6,008 nt of DNA from Burkholderiaceae bacterium (GTDB taxonomy: Bacteria; Pseudomonadota; Gammaproteobacteria; Burkholderiales; Burkholderiaceae_C), in the NCBI GenBank assembly GCA_025458585.1, contig JALOSD010000179.1, forward strand, positions 1-6,008, in the 5' to 3' direction. The translations under genes were made by a program, and so were the position numbers. Each line of letters opens with the position of its first letter. The first letter of the stretch is position 1. The notes below the pieces were generated by a model. That model was not told the DNA's origin and ran no database searches. It saw nothing but the letters and a program-made list of their open reading frames with translations. This document shows, in pieces, positions 1-5,268 of this stretch.

Positions 1-815
1 TGACCGGCGCGACGATCAACGGCGACCTGCAGTTCGAGCGCAATGCCGCGGCGCTGATCGCGCAGGGCAACCGTGTCGGCGGCAACATTCAGGTGGTGGG
101 CAACCGCGGCGGCGTCACGCTCGACGACAACCGCGCGGCCGGCAACCTGCAGTGCAAGGAGAACGCGCCCGCCCCGCGCGGCAGCGGCAACGCGGCCGCG
201 TCGATCGAGGACCAGTGCCGCACGATGGCGCCGGCCGCCGTCACCGTGGTCGACCAGCCGCTGAATCCGCCGACCGCCCCCGTGCCCGGCAGCACCACGA
301 CGACGCTGCCGAACGTCGTGTTCGCCGAGGGCAGCAACGTGACCTGCCGCGACATGGCGCTCGGCGCGCAGCGCTACGCCAACGTCGACGTGCCGTCCGG
401 CTCGCGCTGCGAGCTCGCCGGCACGCGGCTGAGCGGCAACCTGGGGCTCGGCCGCGGCGCGTCGGTGGACGTGCGCGCGGCGACGATCGCCGGCAGCCTC
501 CAGGGCCAGGAGCCTGCCGCCGTCACCGTCGACGGCGGGCGCATCGACGGCTCGGTGCAGCTCGAGCGCGGCCGCGCCGTGACGCTGAACGGTGTCGGCA
601 TCGGCGGCTCGGTGCAGCTGAAGGAGAACGCGAGCCTGCTGTGGCTGCAGGGCCTGCGCGTGCGCGGCGACATCCAGCTGTTCGACAACGTCGGCGGCGC
701 GACGCTGCACGGCAACGACGCCGGCGGCAACCTGCAGTGCAAGGGTAACCAGCCGGCACCGACCGGCAGCGGCAACCTCGCAGCCTCCAAAGAGGACCAG
801 TGCCGCGCGCTGTGA
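1..815 (+). CDS. Repetitive beta-helix-like protein, two tandem Cys-flanked domains (5' end outside window)
   Basis: The reading frame is open from base 3 to the TGA at 813-815, so only the C-terminal 270 or so residues are visible and the true start lies upstream. The visible protein is built of short Gly/Asn-rich repeats of the type G-x-I/V-x-G-(S/N)-(I/V)-Q-(L/V), for example 'GGNIQVV', 'DGSVQLE', 'GGSVQLK' and 'RGDIQLF'. This is the kind of pattern seen in right-handed beta-helices and bactofilin-like folds. Two domains are evident. Each ends in 'GNLQCK-x-N-x-PAP-x-GSGN-x-AAS-x-EDQC', at bases 141-221 and 726-806, and a Pro/Thr-rich linker (about bases 246-305) separates them. Cysteines occur only at domain edges ('NVTCRD', 'SRCEL', 'LQCK', 'DQC'), which suggests disulfides and an exported location; that is inference, since no signal peptide can be seen. 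I do not recognise the family with certainty and assign no function. Confidence 0.8.
   Translation, partial: TGATINGDLQFERNAAALIAQGNRVGGNIQVVGNRGGVTLDDNRAAGNLQCKENAPAPRGSGNAAASIEDQCRTMAPAAVTVVDQPLNPPTAPVPGSTTTTLPNVVFAEGSNVTCRDMALGAQRYANVDVPSGSRCELAGTRLSGNLGLGRGASVDVRAATIAGSLQGQEPAAVTVDGGRIDGSVQLERGRAVTLNGVGIGGSVQLKENASLLWLQGLRVRGDIQLFDNVGGATLHGNDAGGNLQCKGNQPAPTGSGNLAASKEDQCRAL
141..221 (+). repeat. Copy 1 of domain-end repeat in the beta-helix-like gene
   Basis: This 81-bp segment encodes the Cys-containing domain terminator. It matches 726-806 in length and order. It opens with an identical 19-bp stretch (GGCAACCTGCAGTGCAAGG) and closes with an identical 15-bp stretch (GAGGACCAGTGCCGC). The copies are 585 bp apart, which is 195 codons, so they mark a whole-domain duplication within one reading frame. 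Confidence 0.85.
726..806 (+). repeat. Copy 2 of domain-end repeat in the beta-helix-like gene
   Basis: This is the second 81-bp copy of the segment at 141-221, and it ends three codons before the stop codon. The interior has diverged (K-G-N-Q-P against K-E-N-A-P), while the start and end are identical at the DNA level. This is consistent with an old domain duplication under constraint at the two cysteine motifs. Confidence 0.85.
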
Positions 816-846
816 CGGCACCGCCGCGCGGCGCGCCCGCCGGTGG
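816..846. terminator. Possible GC-rich bidirectional stem-loop between convergent genes
   Basis: The 31-bp gap between the stop codons of two convergent genes contains CACCG (819-823) facing CGGTG (841-845), and a perfect 10-bp palindrome GCCGCGCGGC at 822-831. There is no T-run on either side, so an intrinsic terminator is not established. The position between convergent stops is the main argument. Confidence 0.3.
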
Positions 847-1251
847 CTACCTGCCGCCCTGCGCCGCCTGGTCGAGCACCGCGAGCTGCAGCCGCAGCAG
901 GCGCAGCTGCAAGTCGACGTCGCGCACCTCGGGGTGGGCGGGCGTGTAGCGCTGCAGCAGCGTGGCGCGCCGGGCTTCGAGCGAGCGGACGTGCTGCTCG
1001 ATCTCGTCGCGGCTGCGCAGCGGCGGCGCCGGCACCGCGGTGACGTAGCGCTCGAGCAGCTCGATGCGGCCCTCCAGCTGGCTCAGGCGCTGCTCGAGCG
1101 CGACGACCTCCGGGTTCGGCGACGGCGGGGCGGCGCATCCCGCCAACGCCAGCAAGGCCGTCGCGACGGCGGCCCGAGCGTGCCAGCCACGGCGAGGCGG
1201 CCTCGAGGCTCCGATCGCGGGCCCGATGATGGCGTGGACGACGGGACGCAT
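847..1251 (-). CDS. Small coiled-coil lipoprotein with Wzz/GNVR-like tail
   Basis: This is a 134-aa protein. The N-terminus is basic ('PPRRGWHAR'), followed by a hydrophobic stretch ending in the lipobox 'LALAGC'. Cys39 would be the lipidated residue after signal peptidase II cleavage, placing the protein in the cell envelope. After a Pro-rich spacer come heptad-like segments (about 48-70, 84-101 and 112-128) rich in Leu, Glu and Arg. The piece 'LLQRYTPAHPEVRDVDLQL' resembles the 'RYTxxHPDV' motif at the end of coiled coils in polysaccharide co-polymerases (Wzz/GNVR type), but no inner-membrane helices flank it. The ATG at 1251 was chosen because it gives an export signal; there is no good Shine-Dalgarno sequence, and a GTG about 7 codons upstream is an alternative. 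It follows the oxidoreductase gene by 50 bp on the same strand. Function unknown. Confidence 0.7.
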   Translation of the reverse strand: MRPVVHAIIGPAIGASRPPRRGWHARAAVATALLALAGCAAPPSPNPEVVALEQRLSQLEGRIELLERYVTAVPAPPLRSRDEIEQHVRSLEARRATLLQRYTPAHPEVRDVDLQLRLLRLQLAVLDQAAQGGR

Positions 1252-1301
1252 GGCCGAGTGTCGCCGGCCCGCCACCGGCCGGCAACCACGGCCGCCGTTC
1301 G

Positions 1302-1931
1302 TCAGTCGCGCCGCAGCACGCCGAACGCGAACTTGCGCCCGTAGCCCTGCTTGATCGCGAGGTGAATCCAGGTCATCGCGAACGGCTCGAGGTAGCGGGC
1401 GGCAGCGAGCGGGCCGAGATCGACGGCATCGAAGCCGATCAGCGTCGCGAGCGCCATGACGCGCCGGCGGGCCTCGGCGTCGTCGCCGCACACGGGCATG
1501 AACGGCGCGCCGCCGGGATAGCGCGTGTCGGCCATGTTCTCGGCCCCGGTGGTGTTGAAGGCCTTGACGACGCGCGCGCCCCTGGCCAGCTTCGCCAGCT
1601 CCTCGGCGCCGGAGGTGGTCGTGCCGACGCTCAGGCCCGCGAGGCCCGGCGCGAGCGGGTTGGTGGCGTCGACCAGGATCGTGCCCTGCCAGTCGGGCAC
1701 GCCGTGCGCGATCGCCGCGAGCGCGCCGTACGGCACGGCGAGGATCACCACGTCGCTCGCGGCCGCGGCTTCGGCCGTCGTCGTCACGCGTGCCCGCACT
1801 CCGAGCGCGGCCACGGTCTCGGCGTAGCGCGCCGGCTCGGGCACGCCGAAGACGACCGCTTCACCGCGCTGCGTGAACGCACGGCCGAGTGCCATGCCGA
1901 CGTTGCCGGCGCCGATGATCGAGATGCTCAT
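1302..1931 (-). CDS. NAD(P)-binding oxidoreductase, F420-dependent NADP reductase family (NpdG-like)
   Basis: This is a 209-aa protein with a Rossmann nucleotide-binding N-terminus: strand 'SISIIGAGNVG' with the glycine motif G7-x-G9-x-x-G12. A second strand follows, 'DVVILAVPYGAL' (60-71), then 'TILVDATNP' (84-92) and 'VVKAFNTTGAENM' (121-133). This is the order found in the F420_oxidored family, which also covers plain NADPH-dependent reductases. The length is near the family norm of about 210. The start is supported by AGGAG about 7 nt upstream of the ATG. True F420 use is doubtful because most betaproteobacteria are not known to make F420, so an NADP-linked reductase of unknown substrate is the safer reading. 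The gene lies 22 bp downstream of the membrane-segment ORF and shares its strand with the DJ-1 and ABM genes, which suggests one transcript with a redox or electrophile-handling role. Confidence 0.85.
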   Translation of the reverse strand: MSISIIGAGNVGMALGRAFTQRGEAVVFGVPEPARYAETVAALGVRARVTTTAEAAAASDVVILAVPYGALAAIAHGVPDWQGTILVDATNPLAPGLAGLSVGTTTSGAEELAKLARGARVVKAFNTTGAENMADTRYPGGAPFMPVCGDDAEARRRVMALATLIGFDAVDLGPLAAARYLEPFAMTWIHLAIKQGYGRKFAFGVLRRD

Positions 1932-1945
1932 GGTCTGCTCCTGTG
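1932..1945 (-). promoter_or_regulatory. Ribosome binding site of the NpdG-like gene
   Basis: Read on the minus strand, the bases before the ATG are CACAGGAGCAGACC. AGGAG sits at good spacing from the start codon and fixes this start. Confidence 0.7.
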
Positions 1946-1953
1946 GTGGGTGC

Positions 1954-2169
1954 TCAGGTGGTGCTGCGCTGCGGATAGATCCACGGCGCGAGTCGTCTCG
2001 TGATCGCCGGCATGACCCACCAGGTCATCAGCGCGACCTCGATCGCGATCGTGACGAACAGGCGCACCGGATCCGGCGTCGCGAACGGCAGCTGCGAGAA
2101 CGCCGCGTCGACGACGCTGCCGACCGCCAGCACGAGGCCGAAGACGACCAGCGTCATCACCACCGCCAT
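1954..2169 (-). CDS. Two-helix membrane segment; detached C-terminal tail of an ABM-family protein
   Basis: This 71-aa ORF has two hydrophobic stretches, about residues 1-18 ('MAVVMTLVVFGLVLAVG') and 36-53 ('LFVTIAIEVALMTWWVMP'). They are followed by a basic cytosolic-type end, 'AITRRLAPWIYP'. From knowledge of the family, this matches the C-terminal membrane tail of fused ABM-superfamily proteins, with the hallmark 'LMTxxVMPxxTRxxxxWxYP'. The preceding codons in this frame ('PQPSRSR') also resemble the residues before that tail. No Shine-Dalgarno sequence precedes the ATG at 2169. The ATG lies inside the end of the ABM ORF (overlap 2157-2169), so the segment would need translational coupling or a frameshift to be made. 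It could be a decay product or a small coupled membrane partner. Confidence 0.6.
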   Translation of the reverse strand: MAVVMTLVVFGLVLAVGSVVDAAFSQLPFATPDPVRLFVTIAIEVALMTWWVMPAITRRLAPWIYPQRSTT

Positions 2170-2402
2170 GCGCGAGCGCGAGGGCTGCGGCGCGAGTCGA
2201 AGCGCACCGCGCTGACGTACTCGCGCGCACCGGTCGCGGCGGGGCGCTGGGTCGTCACGCCGAGGTAGCCCGGCAGGTGCCGCGCGTCGGCCTGAAGGCG
2301 CTGCAGCCAGGCCTCGTAGTCGCGCTCGCGGCCAGGCCTGACGCGGCGCCGGATGACGACGGTGACCGCTTCGGGCGAGCCGCCGCCGTCCGCCGTGGCC
2401 AT
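2157..2402 (-). CDS. Antibiotic biosynthesis monooxygenase (ABM) domain, probably truncated by frame change
   Basis: This is an 81-aa ORF. Residues 11-70 form a dimeric alpha/beta-barrel ABM domain: strand 'EAVTVVIRRRVRPGRERDYEAWL', helix, 'LPGYLGVTTQRP', and strand 'EYVSAVRFDS'. ABM proteins are small dimeric barrels, some acting as cofactor-free monooxygenases on quinol-like substrates; no substrate can be read here. The start ATG (2400-2402) overlaps the stop of the DJ-1 gene as TGATG, a classic sign of translational coupling. The last 11 residues ('RRSPRARAWRW') are basic and look like out-of-frame sequence rather than the usual post-FDS helix. Family members of this subtype continue through a linker of about 50-60 residues into a two-helix membrane tail. 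Here that tail exists but in another frame. The gene is most likely damaged. Confidence 0.7.
   Translation of the reverse strand: MATADGGGSPEAVTVVIRRRVRPGRERDYEAWLQRLQADARHLPGYLGVTTQRPAATGAREYVSAVRFDSRRSPRARAWRW
2170..2196. repeat. Three short direct repeats (GCGCGAG) at the ABM/tail junction
   Basis: GCGCGAG occurs at 2170-2176, 2176-2182 and 2190-2196, exactly where the ABM reading frame is lost. Short GC-rich direct repeats are typical end points of replication-slippage deletions. Such heptamers are also easy to find by chance in DNA this GC-rich. Confidence 0.5.
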
Positions 2403-3172
2403 CAGCGCCCCAGCGCCTCGACGACCAGCCGCGCCGTCTCCTCGCCCGAGAAGTTCTGCTGTCCGGTCACGAGGTTGCCGTCGCGCACGGCAAAGCCGCG
2501 CCACAGGCCGGCCTGCACGAAGTTGGCGCCGATCGCCTTCAGCCGGTCCTCGATGCGCCAGGGCATCACGTGCTTGCCGCGCGGCAGCATGCCGTACGAC
2601 CAGACGGCGTTGTCGGCGAAGTCCTCCTCGACGTTGGCGAAGCCGGTCACCGTCTTGCCCTTGGCCAGGTACTCGCCGTCGCTGCCCCTTGCGTAGGCGA
2701 GGACCGCCACGCCGTGGCACAGCGCTGCGGCGACCTTGCCAGCCTCGTGGAACTCGACGAACTTGCGGTGCAGGCCGGTGGCCTGCTCGAACGTGAACAT
2801 CGGTGCCTGGCCGCCGGCGACGACGATGGCGTCGAACGCCCCAACGTCGATCTCGGCGACCGGCTTCGTGTGGTCCACCAGCGCGCGCAGCTCGGGGGTG
2901 TGGATGAAGCCCTGGCTGACGAGATCGGTCCTGCTGTAGCCGCTGACGTCGCTGGGGTCGCTCATGGCGTCGGCCTCGCACTTGCCGCCCTGCGGGCTGA
3001 AGATCTCGACCTCGTAGCCGACTTCGGTGAACACGTGGTAAGGGTGGGTCAGCTCGCTCCACCAGAAGCCCACGGGCCAGGCGGTGGTGGTGGAAACGGC
3101 CGGGTTGGCGATCACGATGGCCACGCGCCTGCGGGCCTTCGGGTGGCGAACGTTCGGGTCCTTGAGGCTCAT
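2402..3172 (-). CDS. DJ-1/PfpI-family protein (class I glutamine amidotransferase-like)
   Basis: This is a 256-aa protein. The nucleophile elbow 'AAALCHGVAVL' places the reactive cysteine at Cys152, followed by His153. An acidic partner is Glu40 in 'GFWWSELTHPYHVF', and the strand 'AIVVAGGQAPMF' (115-125) forms the oxyanion side. 'GYEVEIFSPQGG' (52-63) is also a family hallmark. The length and the 'GFWWSEL' motif point to the Hsp31-like/type 1 glutamine-amidotransferase subgroup. Members of that subgroup include glutathione-independent glyoxalases (methylglyoxal to lactate) and protein-protective chaperones; which activity applies here is inference. No signal peptide is visible, so it is cytosolic. 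The ATG at 3172 is preceded by GGAG at good spacing. The frame stays open 60 codons upstream, but those codons cover the promoter region and start of the divergent LysR gene and look non-coding. It is the first gene of the minus-strand operon and its stop overlaps the ABM start. Confidence 0.88.
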   Translation of the reverse strand: MSLKDPNVRHPKARRRVAIVIANPAVSTTTAWPVGFWWSELTHPYHVFTEVGYEVEIFSPQGGKCEADAMSDPSDVSGYSRTDLVSQGFIHTPELRALVDHTKPVAEIDVGAFDAIVVAGGQAPMFTFEQATGLHRKFVEFHEAGKVAAALCHGVAVLAYARGSDGEYLAKGKTVTGFANVEEDFADNAVWSYGMLPRGKHVMPWRIEDRLKAIGANFVQAGLWRGFAVRDGNLVTGQQNFSGEETARLVVEALGR

Positions 3173-3272
3173 CTCGGCTCCAGACGGTTGACGGATGGCC
3201 GGCAGTCTGGGGCTTGCCTGCGAATGGATAAATACATTCCAATGCGACGCTCTGTTGCCACGTGAGTCAACA
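3173..3272. promoter_or_regulatory. Divergent control region between DJ-1 operon and LysR gene
   Basis: This 100-bp gap between divergent start codons must hold both promoters. Its only AT-rich patch (about 3222-3243) carries the near-palindrome GAATGGATAAATACATTC at 3222-3239. The arms GAATG/CATTC pair perfectly and the core partly. LysR-type regulators usually bind dyads of this size next to their own gene, so this is the best operator candidate. GGAG for the DJ-1 gene is within 3173-3190 on the minus strand. I could not place convincing -35/-10 pairs for either direction. Confidence 0.5.
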
Positions 3273-4163
3273 ATGGACCTGCCTGCCCTCCAGGCCTTCG
3301 TCAAGGTCGTGCAGACCGGCAGCTTCACGCGCGCCGCCGACGCGCTGCACACGCAGAAGGCGCATCTGTCGCGGGTCGTCAGTCAGCTCGAGCATGAGCT
3401 GGGGGTGCGGCTGCTCGAGCGCACGACGCGCTCGCTGTCGCTGACCGAGATCGGGCGCGAGTTCTTCGAGCGCGCGGTGGGCATCCTGGCCTCGGTCGAC
3501 GACGCGCGGCACGCGATCCAGAAGGCGCAGGGCGAGCCTCGCGGCACGCTGAAGCTGACCTGCGGCGTCGAGTTCGGCATGATCGCCGTCAGCGGCTGGA
3601 TCGGCCGCTACCTGCAGCGTCACCCGCAGGTGCGCGTCGACGCCGACTTCACCGGCCGCCTCGTCGACATCGTGCACGAGGGCTTCGACCTCGCGATCCG
3701 CGTCGGGCCGCTGGCCGACTCGACACTCGCCGCACGCCGGCTCGGCGAGCTGACGTACGGCCTGTTCGCATCGCCCGACTACCTCGCGCGCCGCGGCCCG
3801 CCGGGGCAGCCGGCCGACCTGCACGCGCACGACGTGCTGGCCTTCTCCGGCGGCAGCCATCAGGCGACGTGGACGCTGTCACGCGGCGATCGGCACGAAC
3901 GCGTGGCGCTGCAGCAGCGCCTGAAGGCCAACAACGTGTTCGCCGTGCGGGACGCCGCCATGGCCGGCCTGGGCGTCGCGCAGTTGCCCCTGGTTGTGGC
4001 CGGCCCGGCGCTGCAGGCCCGCCAGCTGCAGCCGGTGCTGCCGGGCTGGTCACCGCCCGGTGTGCCGGTGCATGCCGTCTTCGCGAGCGCGCGCTACCTC
4101 ACGCCGAAGGTGCGCGGCTTCATCGACCTGGCCGTGGAGGCGATGCGATCAGCCACCCCATGA
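3273..4163 (+). CDS. LysR-type transcriptional regulator (CrgA-like)
   Basis: This 296-aa protein is the normal length for the family. The N-terminal winged HTH is clear: 'MDLPALQAFVKVVQTGSF', then the helix-turn-helix 'TRAADALHTQKAHLSRVVSQLEHELG' (about 19-44) and the wing 'VRLLERTTRSLSLTEIG'. A linker helix follows (about 62-88). From about residue 91 ('GTLKLTCGVEFG') comes a periplasmic-binding-protein-like effector domain, including 'VDIVHEGFDLAIRVGPLADSTLAARRLG', typical of the CrgA-like subgroup. The ATG at 3273 is chosen because it gives the canonical LysR N-terminus; the frame extends 26 codons upstream without homology. The Shine-Dalgarno sequence is weak (GTGAG). The gene is divergent from the DJ-1 operon and probably regulates it, a common arrangement for this family. 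The effector ligand cannot be read from sequence. Confidence 0.92.
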   Translation: MDLPALQAFVKVVQTGSFTRAADALHTQKAHLSRVVSQLEHELGVRLLERTTRSLSLTEIGREFFERAVGILASVDDARHAIQKAQGEPRGTLKLTCGVEFGMIAVSGWIGRYLQRHPQVRVDADFTGRLVDIVHEGFDLAIRVGPLADSTLAARRLGELTYGLFASPDYLARRGPPGQPADLHAHDVLAFSGGSHQATWTLSRGDRHERVALQQRLKANNVFAVRDAAMAGLGVAQLPLVVAGPALQARQLQPVLPGWSPPGVPVHAVFASARYLTPKVRGFIDLAVEAMRSATP

Positions 4164-4203
4164 TGGACGCCGGGATCGCCGAGCACAGGCGCGCGGAGGG
4201 CCC

Positions 4204-4238
4204 AAAAAGGAACGCCCAACCGATGGAGTTTGGGCGTT
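4204..4238 (-). terminator. Hairpin with U-tract on the minus strand, downstream of LysR
   Basis: AACGCCCAA (4211-4219) pairs perfectly with TTGGGCGTT (4230-4238) around a 10-nt loop. On the plus strand the stem is followed by GAATGGTG, with no T-run. On the minus strand it is followed by CC then TTTTT (4204-4208). It is therefore a better intrinsic terminator for minus-strand transcripts, although no minus-strand gene is evident to its right. It lies 48 nt after the LysR stop and may still stop LysR transcripts weakly. Confidence 0.55.
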
Positions 4239-4414
4239 GAATGGTGCTGGTTCGAGCCTAACACGATGGGAACTGCACTAGCCCCAGGTTCGGAGATGCG
4301 CGGTGATGCTCCGTACTTCGCGGGCTTCAGCGGTGTCGAGGCGACGACCCGCATCCACCCACATCGCGCCCCTGGCGGCCACAGGCCCTCCGGGCCGCCG
4401 GCGATACAGGAAAT
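4239..4414. other. Non-coding stretch with GC-rich hairpin before the HTH gene
   Basis: I see no convincing gene between the terminator-like hairpin and the HTH gene. The short open frames here lack family features. The notable structure is GGCGGCC (4374-4380) pairing with GGCCGCC (4393-4399), with a competing smaller hairpin GGCCC-TCC-GGGCC (4384-4396) within it. Both sit 15-20 nt upstream of the GTG at 4415, and could be a terminator remnant, a 5'-leader structure or an operator. The stretch may mark the left edge of the accessory cassette. Confidence 0.4.
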
Positions 4415-4876
4415 GTGATCAGCGAAGTCGAGCAGGCCGAACGGTGGAACCTCAGCCCGAAAACGCTCCAGCGTTGACGTAGCAAAGGCCGGGGGCCCCG
4501 GTTCATGAAGATGTCCAAGCGCGTCGTCTACCCGATGGACGAGGTCCTCGACTTCGAGTCTCAAGCCCTGCGGGCCTCGACCCGGGAGAGTGCCGGCGAC
4601 GTCGTCCGCCCGAACGGCTCGAACCTGATGGACCCGCGCGAGATCGCGCACGTGACCGGGCTGCCCCTGTACATCTTCAGCCACAAGCAGAAGCGGGACT
4701 CGCTCGGCGTCCCGCATCGTCGGGTTCAGAAACTGATCCGGTTCGACCGCAACGAGGTGAAGGCGTGGGCCAGGCGCTGGTTGCAGGATGCCAGAGACCA
4801 AGGCACCGACGCGAAGGCCGACCCGGCAGTCCAGTACCGGTCGTTGCAGCAGGCTCTGGCATCGTTGCCGGCTTGA
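4415..4876 (+). pseudogene. Double excisionase-like HTH protein gene interrupted by an in-frame TGA
   Basis: From GTG at 4415 the frame reads 'ISEVEQAERWNLSPKTLQR', then TGA (4475-4477), then 'RSKGRGPRFMKMSKRVVYP' and onward to the stop at 4874-4876, 153 residues in all if the TGA is read through. Residues 1-48 match an excisionase/MerR-type HTH_17 domain, in which 'TLQRW' followed by 'R-x-x-G-x-GPRF' is the recognition helix and turn. The TGA stands exactly at the Trp, so a TGG-to-TGA change is the simplest explanation. A second HTH of the same type follows at about 71-120 ('MDPREIAHVTGLPLYIF' ... 'LIRFDRNEVKAWARRW'). AGGAA (4408-4412) precedes the GTG closely. The part from 4505 (123 aa) could still be made from ATG 4505 or 4511 but would lack the first HTH. 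It lies just upstream of prlF-yhaV and may once have regulated that pair. Confidence 0.75.
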
Positions 4877-4938
4877 TCCCCAGAAGGCAATGCATACGCA
4901 TTACTCTCTGCACAGAGCATTCCAGCCGGAGAAGCGCC
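4877..4938 (+). promoter_or_regulatory. prlF-yhaV leader with two inverted repeats and RBS
   Basis: This 62-bp gap is less GC-rich than its flanks. It holds AATGC-ATAC-GCATT (4889-4902) and CTCTG-CA-CAGAG (4906-4917), each with perfect 5-bp arms, and a third GCATT at 4917-4921. Palindromes in this position are expected operators for an autoregulating antitoxin or toxin-antitoxin complex. A weak -35 candidate TTGATC is at 4873-4878, but no good -10 follows. GGAG at 4928-4931 is the ribosome binding site for the ATG at 4939. Confidence 0.5.
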
Positions 4939-5268
4939 ATGCCCGCCACCATGCAAGTCGAATCGACGCTCACCGACCGCTATCAGACCACCGTGCCTGA
5001 GATGGTGCGCCGGGCCCTGCGCCTGGGCAAGCGCGACAAGATCCACTACACGATCCGTCCAGACGGCGAGGTCGTGCTCACGCGCGCGGCTGCCGGCGAG
5101 GGCTACGATCCTGCACTGGCGCCGTTCCTCGGCTTCCTGGCCCGGGACCTGGCCGAGCACCCCGAGCGGCTCCAGGCCGTGGACGCCGGTCTGGCGCAGC
5201 GCATCCAGGCTCTGGTCGGCGGTGTCGAGGTCGATCTGGACGCGCCGCTGTCGGCGGACGATGAATGA
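4939..5268 (+). CDS. prlF: Type II antitoxin, PrlF family
   Basis: This is a 109-aa protein, close to the roughly 111 residues of E. coli PrlF (SohA). The N-terminal half, 'STLTDRYQTTVPEMVRRALRLGKRDKIHYTIRPDGEVVLTRA' (about 9-50), is an AbrB/SpoVT-type swapped-hairpin DNA-binding domain. The C-terminal half ('DPALAPFLGFLARDLAEHPERLQAVDAGLAQRI') is helical with an acidic tail, the part expected to bind and neutralise the toxin. By family knowledge, PrlF binds YhaV and the complex represses its own promoter; the inverted repeats just upstream fit this. The ATG at 4939 has GGAG at the right distance; the frame extends upstream over the HTH gene's 3' end, but without homology. The stop overlaps the yhaV start by four bases (ATGA), so the pair is translationally coupled. 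Confidence 0.9.
   Translation: MPATMQVESTLTDRYQTTVPEMVRRALRLGKRDKIHYTIRPDGEVVLTRAAAGEGYDPALAPFLGFLARDLAEHPERLQAVDAGLAQRIQALVGGVEVDLDAPLSADDE

Larger units (their letters stand above)
1954..2402 (-). pseudogene. Fused ABM/membrane protein gene with internal deletion and frame change
   Basis: Taken together, the ABM domain (frame of 2402) and the membrane tail (frame of 2169) have the domain order of a single protein of roughly 180-190 residues in this family, a length given from memory. Here only about 9 codons separate the end of the ABM barrel ('RFDS') from the first helix, and the frame changes between them. Three copies of the 7-mer GCGCGAG (2170-2176, 2176-2182, 2190-2196 on the plus strand) lie at the junction. 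This fits loss of the linker by slipped mispairing. An alternative is that the two halves are still both made as overlapping coupled ORFs. Confidence 0.55.

Noticed and set aside
374..1285. Long minus-strand open frame of 303 codons
   Set aside because: It spans antisense of the repeat-protein gene and a second frame of the lipoprotein. It is Arg/Ala/Pro-rich with no domain, as expected of a shadow frame in very GC-rich DNA.
4240..4300. 'GGTTCGAGCC' resembling a tRNA T-loop
   Set aside because: The flanking bases do not form a 5-bp T-stem and no other arms are present.
4230..4418. Plus-strand 62-codon ORF between LysR and the HTH gene
   Set aside because: No family features, no Shine-Dalgarno sequence, start inside the terminator stem and mixed codon use; it overlaps the GTG start of the better-supported HTH gene.
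4094..4801. Minus-strand open frame of 235 codons over the LysR end and HTH gene
   Set aside because: It lies antisense to two supported genes, has no recognisable motif, and the minus-strand hairpin at 4204-4238 would fall inside it.
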